Part shown: positions 1 through 5,183 of the stretch, piece after piece
Position numbering within the stretch: position 1 is the first letter of the stretch
Layout: each line of letters starts with the position of its first letter
Assembly (NCBI GenBank): GCA_029863355.1
Contig: JAOTVO010000204.1
Span: forward strand, 1-5,183
Length of the DNA: 5,183 nt
Source of the DNA: Candidatus Krumholzibacteriia bacterium
GTDB taxonomy: Bacteria > Krumholzibacteriota > Krumholzibacteria > WVZY01 > JAKEHA01
Direction: 5' to 3'
Translations under genes and position numbers: made by a program
The notes under the pieces: generated by a model
Told to the model about the DNA's origin: nothing
Database searches by the model: none
What the model saw: the letters and a program-made list of their open reading frames with translations, nothing else

Positions 1-285
1 GCGGAAGAGGGCATCTCTACGGCCTTCTCGGACATCGAGCAGCTCGCCGGTGAGTGCCGCTTCCGCGACTGCGGCCACAACGATGAGCCAGGCTGCGCGG
101 TCCGATCGGCCGTGGAGTCGGGAGCGCTGCCGTCCGAGCGTCTGGAGAGCTACCACAAGCTGAAGCGCGAGGCGCGCTTTGCGGCGATGAAGAAGGACGC
201 GCGGCTACGGGCGGAGGCAGAGCGTAAGTGGAAGATCATCTCCAAGTCGGTCAAGAAGTACTACAAGCGATCGGGTCGTCACTGA
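1..285 (+). CDS. rsgA: RsgA ribosome small subunit-dependent GTPase, C-terminal part (5' truncated by window)
   Basis: Frame 1 is open from the first base to a TGA at 283-285 and gives the last 94 residues of RsgA (YjeQ/YloQ), a circularly permuted GTPase that acts in the cytoplasm on late 30S subunit maturation. The visible part is the C-terminal zinc-binding domain. CRFRDCGHNDEPGC (residues 19-32 of the fragment) gives the family's C-x4-C-x-H-x5-C zinc ligand pattern, and it is preceded by GISTAFSDIEQLAGE, which in RsgA follows the G3 region. After it come the helical segment around RLESYHKLKRE and a strongly basic tail ending KKYYKRSGRH, as in many RsgA proteins that contact rRNA. The OB-fold and GTPase motifs lie upstream of the window. 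The next gene starts 41 bp downstream on the same strand. Identification is by family pattern recall, not by a search. Confidence 0.95.
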   Translation, partial: AEEGISTAFSDIEQLAGECRFRDCGHNDEPGCAVRSAVESGALPSERLESYHKLKREARFAAMKKDARLRAEAERKWKIISKSVKKYYKRSGRH

Positions 286-313
286 GTGACCCTCGGCGCG
301 GACGGATCAGAAT

Positions 314-317
314 GGAG
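314..317 (+). promoter_or_regulatory. Ribosome binding site deciding the DUF3788 gene start
   Basis: GGAG lies 9 bases before the ATG at 327 and is the best purine-rich site in this stretch. The in-frame ATG at 312 has no comparable site before it, and the in-frame ATG at 228 lies inside rsgA. This favours 327 as the start. A GAGG at 321-324 is too close (2 bases) to serve the same ATG. Confidence 0.5.
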
Positions 318-326
318 AGTGAGGAC

Positions 327-746
327 ATGGCACTGAGTGCGTTCGACGACAAGTCGAAGAAGCCGGGGGTCGGCGATCTCAAGAGAGTGCTGGGGCGAAC
401 CAGCGCTCATTGGGATGGCCTGGTTACCCATATCGCCGCCGAGTATGCGCCTCTGGACGAGACGTGGAACTTCGCGGGTGCGAGCTGGGGGTGGTCGCTC
501 CGGCTGAAGCAGAAGAAGCGCACCATCCTGTATATGACACCGTGCAAGGGACACTTCCTGGTGGGTTTCGCGTTGGGAGAGAAGGCAGTCAAGGCAGCCC
601 GCGCCGCCCGCCTGCCCGACTCGGTCCTTGCGATTGTCGATGAAGCCAAGAAGTACGCCGAGGGCAGAGCCGTTCGCATCGAGATCAGAGGCAAGAAGGA
701 CGTCGAGATCGTGAGAAAACTGGCCGCAGTCAAGATGGCGAACTGA
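327..746 (+). CDS. DUF3788 family protein, function unknown
   Basis: This encodes a 139-residue soluble protein with no signal peptide or membrane segment. I recognise the DUF3788 (PF12663) pattern from memory: an N-terminal helical part with a tryptophan (HWDGLVTHI, residues 28-36), then WNFAGASWGWSLRLKQKKRT (47-66), where an aromatic-rich strand leads into a basic turn. A strand pair follows (ILYMTPCKGHFLVGFALGEK, 67-86), and the C-terminal half has the family's YAEGRAVRIEI (110-120) and DVEIVRKLAAVK (125-136). The family has no established biochemical role, and I assign none. I chose the ATG at 327 because of the GGAG 9 bases upstream; ATG 312 would add 5 residues, and ATG 228 would overlap the end of rsgA by 58 bases. 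The 41-bp gap after rsgA suggests co-transcription. The gene runs convergently toward the beta-helix gene, with a stem-loop between them. Confidence 0.82.
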   Translation: MALSAFDDKSKKPGVGDLKRVLGRTSAHWDGLVTHIAAEYAPLDETWNFAGASWGWSLRLKQKKRTILYMTPCKGHFLVGFALGEKAVKAARAARLPDSVLAIVDEAKKYAEGRAVRIEIRGKKDVEIVRKLAAVKMAN

Positions 747-764
747 CTACAGTAGCAACTAGCT

Positions 765-787
765 GGAGCGCGATGCTATCGCGCTCC
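765..787. terminator. Perfect stem-loop between convergent genes, possible bidirectional terminator
   Basis: GGAGCGCGAT (765-774) and ATCGCGCTCC (778-787) are exact reverse complements separated by the 3-base loop GCT. It lies 18 bases after the DUF3788 stop and 77 bases past the stop of the convergent beta-helix gene, where a shared terminator would sit. Neither strand has a T-run after the stem, so it is not a textbook intrinsic terminator. It may instead work with Rho or protect mRNA 3' ends. The structure is seen directly; the role is inferred. Confidence 0.55.
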
Positions 788-863
788 CGTTGAGGTTCCG
801 ATGAGAATACCGCGCGCAGGGTTGGGGCGCGTCTCTTGTTCCGCGGACTCTTGAGAGAACCGG

Positions 864-3305
864 TTATTTCAGCAAGATCATCTTCCTCGTCTGCTCAAAA
901 CCACCGGCGCGGAGGCGGTAGAAGTACACGCCGCTCGCCGCGGGTTTGCCGAGATGGTCTCGGCCGTCCCAGTTGGCGCGGTGGGGCCCCCGGGACCGCG
1001 CGGAATCGACGAGCACACGAACGAGCTGGCCGGCCGCGTTGAAGATGGTGAGGTCCACGTGGGACGGCGTGGCCAGCTCGTAGGCGATGGTCGTCGTCGG
1101 GTTGAAGGGATTGGGGTAGTTCGCGAAGAGACGGGTCTGGCTGGGGATGTCTCCCACGCCGGTGGGCGTGTCCATGTCCGTCATGACCCAATCGCTAAAG
1201 GCGGTCTGGCCGGCCACGGTCAGCCAGTTCTCGGCGGTGTTCGCCGCCGAGGTGGACTTGGGGCCTTCCCACACCGCCCCCGTCCAGCGCCAGACGGCGA
1301 GGTTCGGCTCTTCCCGCGCGCCGAGCTCGCCCTCGAGGTAGCTCAGCGTCAAATCGAAGGTCATGCCCGTCCCCACGTGATCGATGGCGTACCACCGCTG
1401 GACGCTCACCGGCGCCGCGTAGTGGTGCTCTCCTGGGTGGACGACCATGTCGATCTCGGAGAGCGTTCCCAGCGAGGTGACATCGACCTTGGCCTTGACC
1501 CGGCCGCCGAAGAGGAGCTCGCCCGTGCCGCTCACGACGCGCCAGTGCCGCGTGCCGGTGTACTCGATCGCGCCGATGTCGACGACCCACGCGCCGTTCT
1601 CTGGGACGGCGGTGGCCGGGTCTCCTTCTTCGATGCACGGCGAGTCGTACATGAGGGAGAAGTCGCCACCGGCGGGGTTGGTAAGCCGCGGGTCGGCCAG
1701 CACCTCGTTGTCGGACGTAACGTTTGCGTTGGTGTTGCCGCCGGGATTCTCGTGGAAACAGTTATAGGTGATAGTCCAGACCGGGTTGAAATGCACGGCA
1801 ACGCTGTCGCTGTTGGCCACGTCGTGACCGGCGAATATGTTGTTGCGGACGGCGGGGGCGCCGCCGGCGTCGTGGTGGAGACCGCTACCCGTGCCGGTGG
1901 CCAGCGGATCGGTCACGTTCGCGTTGCGGTAGAGCGTGTTGTTGGCAAAGACGCTGCTGCCGGCGCTGCCGGACCAGCAGGCCCCGCCGTAGCCCGCTTC
2001 GGCCGAAGTCGAGGCCGTGTTGAAAGCGAAGATGTTGCGTTCGTACCTGTGCCCCATGCTGGAGTAGTACAGGCCGCCGCCGTACCCGACTCCATGAAGC
2101 GACGCGGTGTTGCCGGAGATCAAATTGCCCGTCAGATTGACAGCGGTGTTAGCGCAGACCGCGCCACCCTTTCCGACGCGGTTACTCGCCGTCGCGTGGC
2201 TCGAGGACGTCGCGATGTTCCCCACGATGGCGTTCCCGTAAACCTGGGCGTAGGGGCCGGCGACCATGATGCCCCCGCCGTTGCCAAGCCCCGCCAAGGA
2301 GGCGGTGTTGTACGAGATGGCGGGGTTGTCGCGTACGATGATGGCCTCGCCGAAGGTGGTCCCGGCAAAATAGATGCCCCCGCCGTCGCCGCCTCTGGCC
2401 GCGTTCTCGGCGGCGTGGTTGTAGGTAATGACGTTGTCCCAGATCTCGACATTGCCCTGGTATACGTAGACGCCGCCGCCGTCTCCGCCCGCGCCGGCGC
2501 TCGGACCCGCCGCCGCGTTGTTCGATATGGTGTTCGACCAGATCAGCGCGTCCGTATTGTCGGTGGCAATGCCGCCTCCACTGCCGATGCGAGCTGTGGA
2601 GGCCGTGTTATCGTTGATCGAGTTGCCGTAAACCTGACACGCTCCCGCGTCTTCCAGGTAGATCCCGCCGCCGAGACCGACCCATCCCGTGGATCCTATG
2701 TTGTTGTCGATCACGCAGTCCCGGATCACCACGTCCGTGCCGGCGTCGCGGCAGGCGATGCCACCGCCGTACCCGTTGCTGCTGGTCATGGCGCGGTTGC
2801 CGGTGATCCAGCATTCCTCGATCGCCGGATCCGCACCGCCACCGACGTAGATGCCACCCCCGTAACTGCTGCCCGGCGACTCGCCCGTGGCATTGCCTCC
2901 GGTGATCTTGAAACCGCGCAGGTGCGCGCCGCTGGTGACGGCGGCGCCCGTGACGGTGAACACCCGGCTCACGACGGTGGGGGAGACGACGCACAGGCTC
3001 GCGTCGGGGACGGCCGAATCCCAGGAATCGTGCGTGCCGTCGTCGGAGGTGAGGACCCGCGTGGAATCGATCACGATGTCGGTGGTGATGGCGTACGATC
3101 CGTACTTCACCAGTATGGTATCCCCGAAGGCCGAGGCACCGATGGCCGCCTGGATCGTTTGCTTGGCGCTGCCCCATGACAGTCCGTCCCCGGAATCATC
3201 CGGGCGCGCGGCGTCTGCGTAGTAGACAGACGCGCGGGCGCCAACGAAACCGAGAGCGGAGAGCGCGACGAGGATTGAAAGCGTCGAAGAAGTACGGATC
3301 CGCAT
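864..3305 (-). CDS. Secreted right-handed beta-helix protein with FlgD-like C-terminal sorting domain
   Basis: This encodes an 813-residue exported protein. Residues 1-25 form a signal peptide (basic MRIR, a hydrophobic stretch to about 22, probable cleavage after ARA at 23-25). Residues 27-130 begin the helix with a common motif (SWGSAKQTIQAAI, 43-55; GDTILVKYG, 61-69). Residues 148-479 hold about eleven repeats of 29-37 residues with an N-x-A...GGGIY core, like polymorphic outer membrane protein repeats. Residues 480-584 close the helix in the 'choice-of-anchor Q' style, ending VVDIGAIEYTG. Residues 585-710 look like a beta-sandwich (LAVWRWTGAVWE, 669-680). Residues 722-813 are a FlgD-Ig / Por-type sorting domain: NYPNPFNPTTTIAYEL (729-744), NWDGRD (778-783), GVYFYRLRAGGF (792-803). 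It probably acts at the cell surface or outside; the ligand is unknown, and polysaccharide binding or cleavage is possible but no catalytic residues can be named. The start is supported by GGGAGG 7 bases upstream. Confidence 0.9.
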   Translation of the reverse strand: MRIRTSSTLSILVALSALGFVGARASVYYADAARPDDSGDGLSWGSAKQTIQAAIGASAFGDTILVKYGSYAITTDIVIDSTRVLTSDDGTHDSWDSAVPDASLCVVSPTVVSRVFTVTGAAVTSGAHLRGFKITGGNATGESPGSSYGGGIYVGGGADPAIEECWITGNRAMTSSNGYGGGIACRDAGTDVVIRDCVIDNNIGSTGWVGLGGGIYLEDAGACQVYGNSINDNTASTARIGSGGGIATDNTDALIWSNTISNNAAAGPSAGAGGDGGGVYVYQGNVEIWDNVITYNHAAENAARGGDGGGIYFAGTTFGEAIIVRDNPAISYNTASLAGLGNGGGIMVAGPYAQVYGNAIVGNIATSSSHATASNRVGKGGAVCANTAVNLTGNLISGNTASLHGVGYGGGLYYSSMGHRYERNIFAFNTASTSAEAGYGGACWSGSAGSSVFANNTLYRNANVTDPLATGTGSGLHHDAGGAPAVRNNIFAGHDVANSDSVAVHFNPVWTITYNCFHENPGGNTNANVTSDNEVLADPRLTNPAGGDFSLMYDSPCIEEGDPATAVPENGAWVVDIGAIEYTGTRHWRVVSGTGELLFGGRVKAKVDVTSLGTLSEIDMVVHPGEHHYAAPVSVQRWYAIDHVGTGMTFDLTLSYLEGELGAREEPNLAVWRWTGAVWEGPKSTSAANTAENWLTVAGQTAFSDWVMTDMDTPTGVGDIPSQTRLFANYPNPFNPTTTIAYELATPSHVDLTIFNAAGQLVRVLVDSARSRGPHRANWDGRDHLGKPAASGVYFYRLRAGGFEQTRKMILLK
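1869..2864 (-). repeat. Array of about eleven beta-helix repeats within the secreted protein gene
   Basis: This span codes for residues 148-479. The repeat cores read YGGGIYV (149), YGGGIAC (179), LGGGIYL (211), SGGGIAT (242), DGGGVYV (275), DGGGIYF (307), NGGGIMV (342), KGGAVCA (379), YGGGLYY (408), YGGACWS (439) and GSGLHHD (473); numbers give the approximate first residue. Most are preceded 9-18 residues earlier by an I-x-x-N-x-A unit such as ISYNTAS or ISGNTAS. The period is 29-37 residues, somewhat longer than one beta-helix turn, so each unit may hold a turn plus a loop. At DNA level the unit is degenerate apart from GCC/CCG-rich cores, so it is an old protein repeat rather than a recent tandem duplication. 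Confidence 0.85.
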
Positions 3306-3312
3306 GGTCTGA

Positions 3313-3318
3313 CCTCCC
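3313..3318 (-). promoter_or_regulatory. Strong ribosome binding site for the beta-helix gene
   Basis: On the minus strand GGGAGG ends 7 bases before the ATG at 3305-3303, an optimal Shine-Dalgarno arrangement. It supports this ATG, which is also the one that begins a well-formed signal peptide. Confidence 0.8.
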
Positions 3319-3331
3319 GGCTAGCGGCCCA

Positions 3332-3350
3332 ACCAGACATAATACCAGAC
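3332..3350 (-). promoter_or_regulatory. Candidate -10 element flanked by 7-bp direct repeats, upstream of the beta-helix gene
   Basis: Reading the minus strand, TATTAT (3344-3339) resembles a -10 hexamer and lies 33 bases before the start codon. It sits between two identical GTCTGGT copies (3350-3344 and 3338-3332), 12 bp apart in register. No good -35 is visible; TGAACC, 16 bases upstream, is weak. The repeats could be a regulator site covering the promoter, but the set is short and could be chance. Confidence 0.3.
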
Positions 3351-3370
3351 CGATGGGTCCGGTTCATATC

Positions 3371-3382
3371 ATGCATTTGCAT
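3371..3382. promoter_or_regulatory. Small inverted repeat ATGCA-TT-TGCAT in the divergent intergenic region
   Basis: Five-base arms are perfectly complementary around a 2-base centre, in an AT-rich pocket of an otherwise GC-rich region between two divergent genes. It has the size of a weak operator. No known regulator is identified from it. Confidence 0.25.
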
Positions 3383-3389
3383 CATTTTT

Positions 3390-3415
3390 GGCAGCGCCGG
3401 GCCGGGGCGCTTGCC
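3390..3415. other. GC-rich stem-loop in the divergent intergenic region
   Basis: GGCAGCGCC (3390-3398) pairs with GGCGC (3406-3410) and TGCC (3412-3415), giving a 9-bp stem with one bulged T and a 7-base loop. The T-run at 3385-3389 precedes the stem on the plus strand and becomes an A-run after it on the minus strand, so it is not an intrinsic terminator in either direction. It could fold in the oxidoreductase leader if transcription starts upstream of it. Confidence 0.35.
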
Positions 3416-3440
3416 TCCGTCTGCGATATCCGGATCTATT
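3411..3440 (+). promoter_or_regulatory. Weak candidate promoter for the FAD oxidoreductase
   Basis: TTGCCT (3411-3416) and TCTATT (3435-3440) are separated by 18 bases and lie about 90 bases before the start codon. Both hexamers deviate from the sigma-70 consensus, and the first overlaps the right arm of the stem-loop at 3390-3415. Promoter rules for this lineage are unknown, so this is tentative. Confidence 0.18.
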
Positions 3441-3476
3441 TGTTGAAGGTGGAACTCTCGCGGGGGTTCGTGGTAA

Positions 3477-3490
3477 ATCACGTGATCACG
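3477..3490. promoter_or_regulatory. Two overlapping 10-bp palindromes, candidate operator
   Basis: ATCACGTGAT (3477-3486) and CGTGATCACG (3481-3490) are each perfectly self-complementary and share six bases, giving three alternating TCACG/CGTGA half-sites. The centre of the site is about 50 bases before the oxidoreductase ATG, a usual place for a dimeric repressor or activator site. The palindromes are seen directly; a regulator is inferred. Confidence 0.35.
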
Positions 3491-3517
3491 ATTGGGCGAT
3501 TCGGCCATTTGCGTAAA

Positions 3518-3523
3518 GGGAGG
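3518..3523 (+). promoter_or_regulatory. Ribosome binding site deciding the FAD oxidoreductase start
   Basis: GGGAGG ends 9 bases before the ATG at 3533. The reading frame is open upstream to 3176, but those earlier codons overlap the divergent beta-helix gene and intergenic DNA, and in-frame ATGs at 3353 and 3371 lack a comparable site. This makes 3533 the start. Confidence 0.75.
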
Positions 3524-3532
3524 CCTGGGGCC

Positions 3533-4948
3533 ATGCGAGTGAAAACGACCGACGGTCGCGAGATCGACCTGAAGCAGGACGCGCTGGACGGCTTGAAGAT
3601 GCGTCTCCGGGGGCCGATGTTGACGCCCGGCGACGCCGGCTACGAGGCGTGCCGCACGCTGTGGAACGGCATGATCGAGAGAAGGCCCGCCCTGGTGGCG
3701 CGCTGCCTCGGCGTCGCCGACGTGATCGCGGGCGTGGAGTTTGCGCGCGAAAACGACCTCTTGCTCTGCATCAAGGGCGGCGGACACAACATCGCCGGCC
3801 TGGCCGCGGCCGATGGCGCCCTGATGCTCGACCTGTCGCTCATGCGCGGTGTGTGGGTGGACGCGGAGCGAAAGGTGGCCCACGCGCAGGCGGGTTGCCA
3901 GCTCGGCGACGTGGATCGCGAAACGCAGGTGCACGGGCTCGCCGCCGTCCTTGGTTTCGTTTCGCTCACCGGTGTCACGGGGCTGACCCTGGGAGGCGGG
4001 TTCGGCTACCTGACGCGGCGTTGGGGCTGGACGTCAGACAACGTCCTGGGGATGGACGTGGTGACGGCCGACGGGCGGCTGGTGCGCGCGAGCGGCGACG
4101 CGAACGAGGATCTCTTCTGGGCGTTGCGGGGCGGTGGCGGCAATTTCGGCGTGGTGACCGGCATCGACTACGCGCTCTACCCCGTGGGTCCGGAGATCGT
4201 CGGCGGCGTGGTGGCCTGGCCGGCCAGCGAGGCGTCCCAGGTGCTCGAGCTCTACTGGACGCTCGCCGAGGACGCGCCGCCCGAGCTCACGCTGGTCGCG
4301 TTGATGCGCCCGGCCCCTCCCTCGCCGTGGCTTCCCAAGAACTGGCACGGGAAGCCGATCGTGGCGCTGCTCGCCTGCTACACCGGGAGACCCGAGGAGG
4401 GCGAAGCGGTCGTCGCCCCCATCAAGGCCTTCGGTAACCCCATCGGCGACGTGCTCGTGCGCCGGCCCTACGCGCAGATGCAGTCGCTGCTCGACGCCAC
4501 GCAGCCGACGGGCCGGCGCTACTACTGGAAGAGCGAGTACCTCCCGCGGATCGAGCCGGCCCTGTGCGAGAAGTTCATCGATCACGCGGCGAGAATCCGA
4601 TCGCCGCACTCGGCCGTGATCCTGTTCCAGATCGACGGTGCCCTCAACCGGCTCGAAGAGGCGCACTCGCCGGTGGGCAACCGCGACGCGCGCTACGTGC
4701 TCAACGTGGCGGCCTCGTGGGAGCGGGCGGACGAGGACACGGTGCATATCGAGTGGACACGCGGAGCCTGGAACGACATGAAGTCGTTTTCTACCGGTGG
4801 CACGTACATCAACTTTCTCACCCAGGATGAAGGTCCCGAGCGCACCGAGGCCGCGCTGGGCGGGGCACTCCAGCGGCTCGCCGAGATCAAGAAGCGTTGG
4901 GATCCGGATAACGTATTCCGCACGAACCGGAACATCAAACCGGCCTGA
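3533..4948 (+). CDS. FAD-binding oxidoreductase, berberine-bridge-enzyme-like
   Basis: This encodes a 471-residue flavoprotein of the VAO/PCMH superfamily, within the usual 450-480 range of bacterial BBE-like oxidases. The FAD_binding_4 domain covers about residues 50-220. KGGGHNIAGL (81-90) contains His85, the expected 8-alpha-histidyl FAD attachment site; LTLGGGFGYLTRRWGWTSDN (151-170) and NEDLFWALRGGGGNFGVVTG (191-210) are further FAD-binding motifs. The site of the second, cysteinyl FAD bond of plant BBE aligns by my count to Val143, so a single covalent link is expected. The C-terminal BBE domain ends YINFLTQDEG (425-434) and KRWDPDNVFRTNRNIKP (454-470). Family members oxidise alcohols, sugars or alkaloids with O2 or another acceptor; the substrate cannot be read here. 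No signal peptide is seen, so it is probably cytoplasmic. It is divergent from the beta-helix gene and convergent with the MmgE/PrpD gene, and no partner gene indicates a pathway. Confidence 0.92.
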   Translation: MRVKTTDGREIDLKQDALDGLKMRLRGPMLTPGDAGYEACRTLWNGMIERRPALVARCLGVADVIAGVEFARENDLLLCIKGGGHNIAGLAAADGALMLDLSLMRGVWVDAERKVAHAQAGCQLGDVDRETQVHGLAAVLGFVSLTGVTGLTLGGGFGYLTRRWGWTSDNVLGMDVVTADGRLVRASGDANEDLFWALRGGGGNFGVVTGIDYALYPVGPEIVGGVVAWPASEASQVLELYWTLAEDAPPELTLVALMRPAPPSPWLPKNWHGKPIVALLACYTGRPEEGEAVVAPIKAFGNPIGDVLVRRPYAQMQSLLDATQPTGRRYYWKSEYLPRIEPALCEKFIDHAARIRSPHSAVILFQIDGALNRLEEAHSPVGNRDARYVLNVAASWERADEDTVHIEWTRGAWNDMKSFSTGGTYINFLTQDEGPERTEAALGGALQRLAEIKKRWDPDNVFRTNRNIKPA

Positions 4949-4972
4949 GCGGCGGCGGTGCCCCCATCCTCC

Positions 4973-5183
4973 TCACCGGATGCGCACCGCTTCGAAGAAC
5001 GGCGCGAGCGAGTCGAGCGCGTCGAACGCCATCACCAAATCGTAGATCTCTTCCACCTTCCGCTCGGATAGCTCCGGCGCGGCGAGGGCGGCGAACTTCT
5101 GCAACAGATCCACCTTCTCGAGCGGTGTGGTGTAGTGGCCGCGGGGGTACTCGACGTACTCCTCGAAGGTGCCCGCCGTGGTC
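4973..5183 (-). CDS. MmgE/PrpD family protein, C-terminal fragment (5' part outside window)
   Basis: The minus strand is open from the right window edge to a TGA at 4975-4973 and gives 69 C-terminal residues. VEYPRGHYTTPL (10-21 of the fragment) matches the conserved YPRGHP-x-NP element near the end of MmgE/PrpD proteins. It is followed by the typical helical tail (LLQKFAALAAPEL, 26-38; DALDSLAPFFEAV, 54-66), where the family usually has an E/D-LD-V-L pattern. The family includes 2-methylcitrate dehydratase (methylcitrate cycle) and cis-aconitate decarboxylase, plus many members of unknown substrate. The catalytic region is outside the window, so no specific reaction or symbol is assigned. 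The histidine is followed by Tyr-Thr-Thr-Pro rather than the usual P-K/R-N-P, so a divergent subfamily is possible. Its stop lies 24 bases from that of the convergent oxidoreductase. Confidence 0.8.
   Translation of the reverse strand, partial: TTAGTFEEYVEYPRGHYTTPLEKVDLLQKFAALAAPELSERKVEEIYDLVMAFDALDSLAPFFEAVRIR

Noticed and set aside
228..326. N-terminal extension of the DUF3788 protein from ATG 228
   Set aside because: It would overlap rsgA by 58 bases, has no family similarity that I can see, and lacks a good ribosome binding site compared with ATG 327.
1869..2864. CRISPR array or recent tandem DNA repeat
   Set aside because: The periodicity is in the protein. The DNA units differ throughout and have no identical repeats with unique spacers.
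954..3179. A 741-codon open frame on the plus strand opposite the beta-helix gene
   Set aside because: It is a high-GC antisense shadow. Its translation is Arg/Gly/Val/Asp-rich with no domain, while the minus strand gives a signal peptide, regular repeats and recognisable C-terminal modules.
3176..3532. N-terminal extension of the FAD oxidoreductase
   Set aside because: It overlaps the divergent gene's signal-peptide region and the intergenic DNA. A GGGAGG site 9 bases before ATG 3533 and the family's normal length favour the shorter protein.
3649..4437. A 262-codon plus-strand frame and a minus-strand frame at 4034-4747 inside the oxidoreductase gene
   Set aside because: Both are Arg/Ala/Gly-rich shadows of the FAD oxidoreductase, whose motifs run uninterrupted through the region.
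4955..4990. Inverted repeat GCGGTG / CACCGC as terminator between oxidoreductase and MmgE/PrpD genes
   Set aside because: It has only 6-bp arms with a 24-base loop and no T-run, and the right arm lies inside the MmgE/PrpD coding end. This is expected by chance in GC-rich DNA.

Overview
This is a high-GC bacterial chromosomal window with five protein-coding genes, two of them cut by the window edges. The best hint of lineage is the large secreted beta-helix protein. Its C-terminus carries the FlgD-like / Por-type sorting region with the NYPNPFNP motif, common in exported proteins of the FCB supergroup and of candidate phyla such as Eisenbacteria and Latescibacteria. A high-GC member of those groups is my inference; the window has no rRNA or other marker that would settle it.

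Layout, left to right: (1) the 3' end of rsgA (1-285, +), a ribosome-assembly GTPase, recognised by its zinc-binding C-terminal domain; (2) a short DUF3788-family gene (327-746, +), probably read through from rsgA; (3) a convergent intergenic gap with a perfect 10-bp stem-loop (765-787); (4) an 813-residue exported right-handed beta-helix protein (864-3305, -), with signal peptide, about eleven GGG-type repeats, a beta-helix closing segment ending in DIGAIEY, a beta-sandwich-like linker and the FlgD-like C-terminal domain; (5) a 227-bp divergent intergenic region (3306-3532) holding ribosome binding sites for both flanking genes, candidate promoters and several small palindromes; (6) a 471-residue berberine-bridge-enzyme-like FAD-dependent oxidoreductase (3533-4948, +); (7) after 24 bp, the C-terminal end of a convergent MmgE/PrpD-family gene (4973-5183, -).

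The genes do not form one evident pathway. rsgA and the DUF3788 gene are the only pair that looks like an operon. The beta-helix and FAD oxidoreductase genes are divergent and may share regulatory DNA. The MmgE/PrpD gene belongs to a unit entering from the right. I see no RNA gene, CRISPR array, insertion sequence or phage element, and no stretch over 300 bases lacks a gene. I did not find a convincing new biological system; the findings below are modest and are scored that way.
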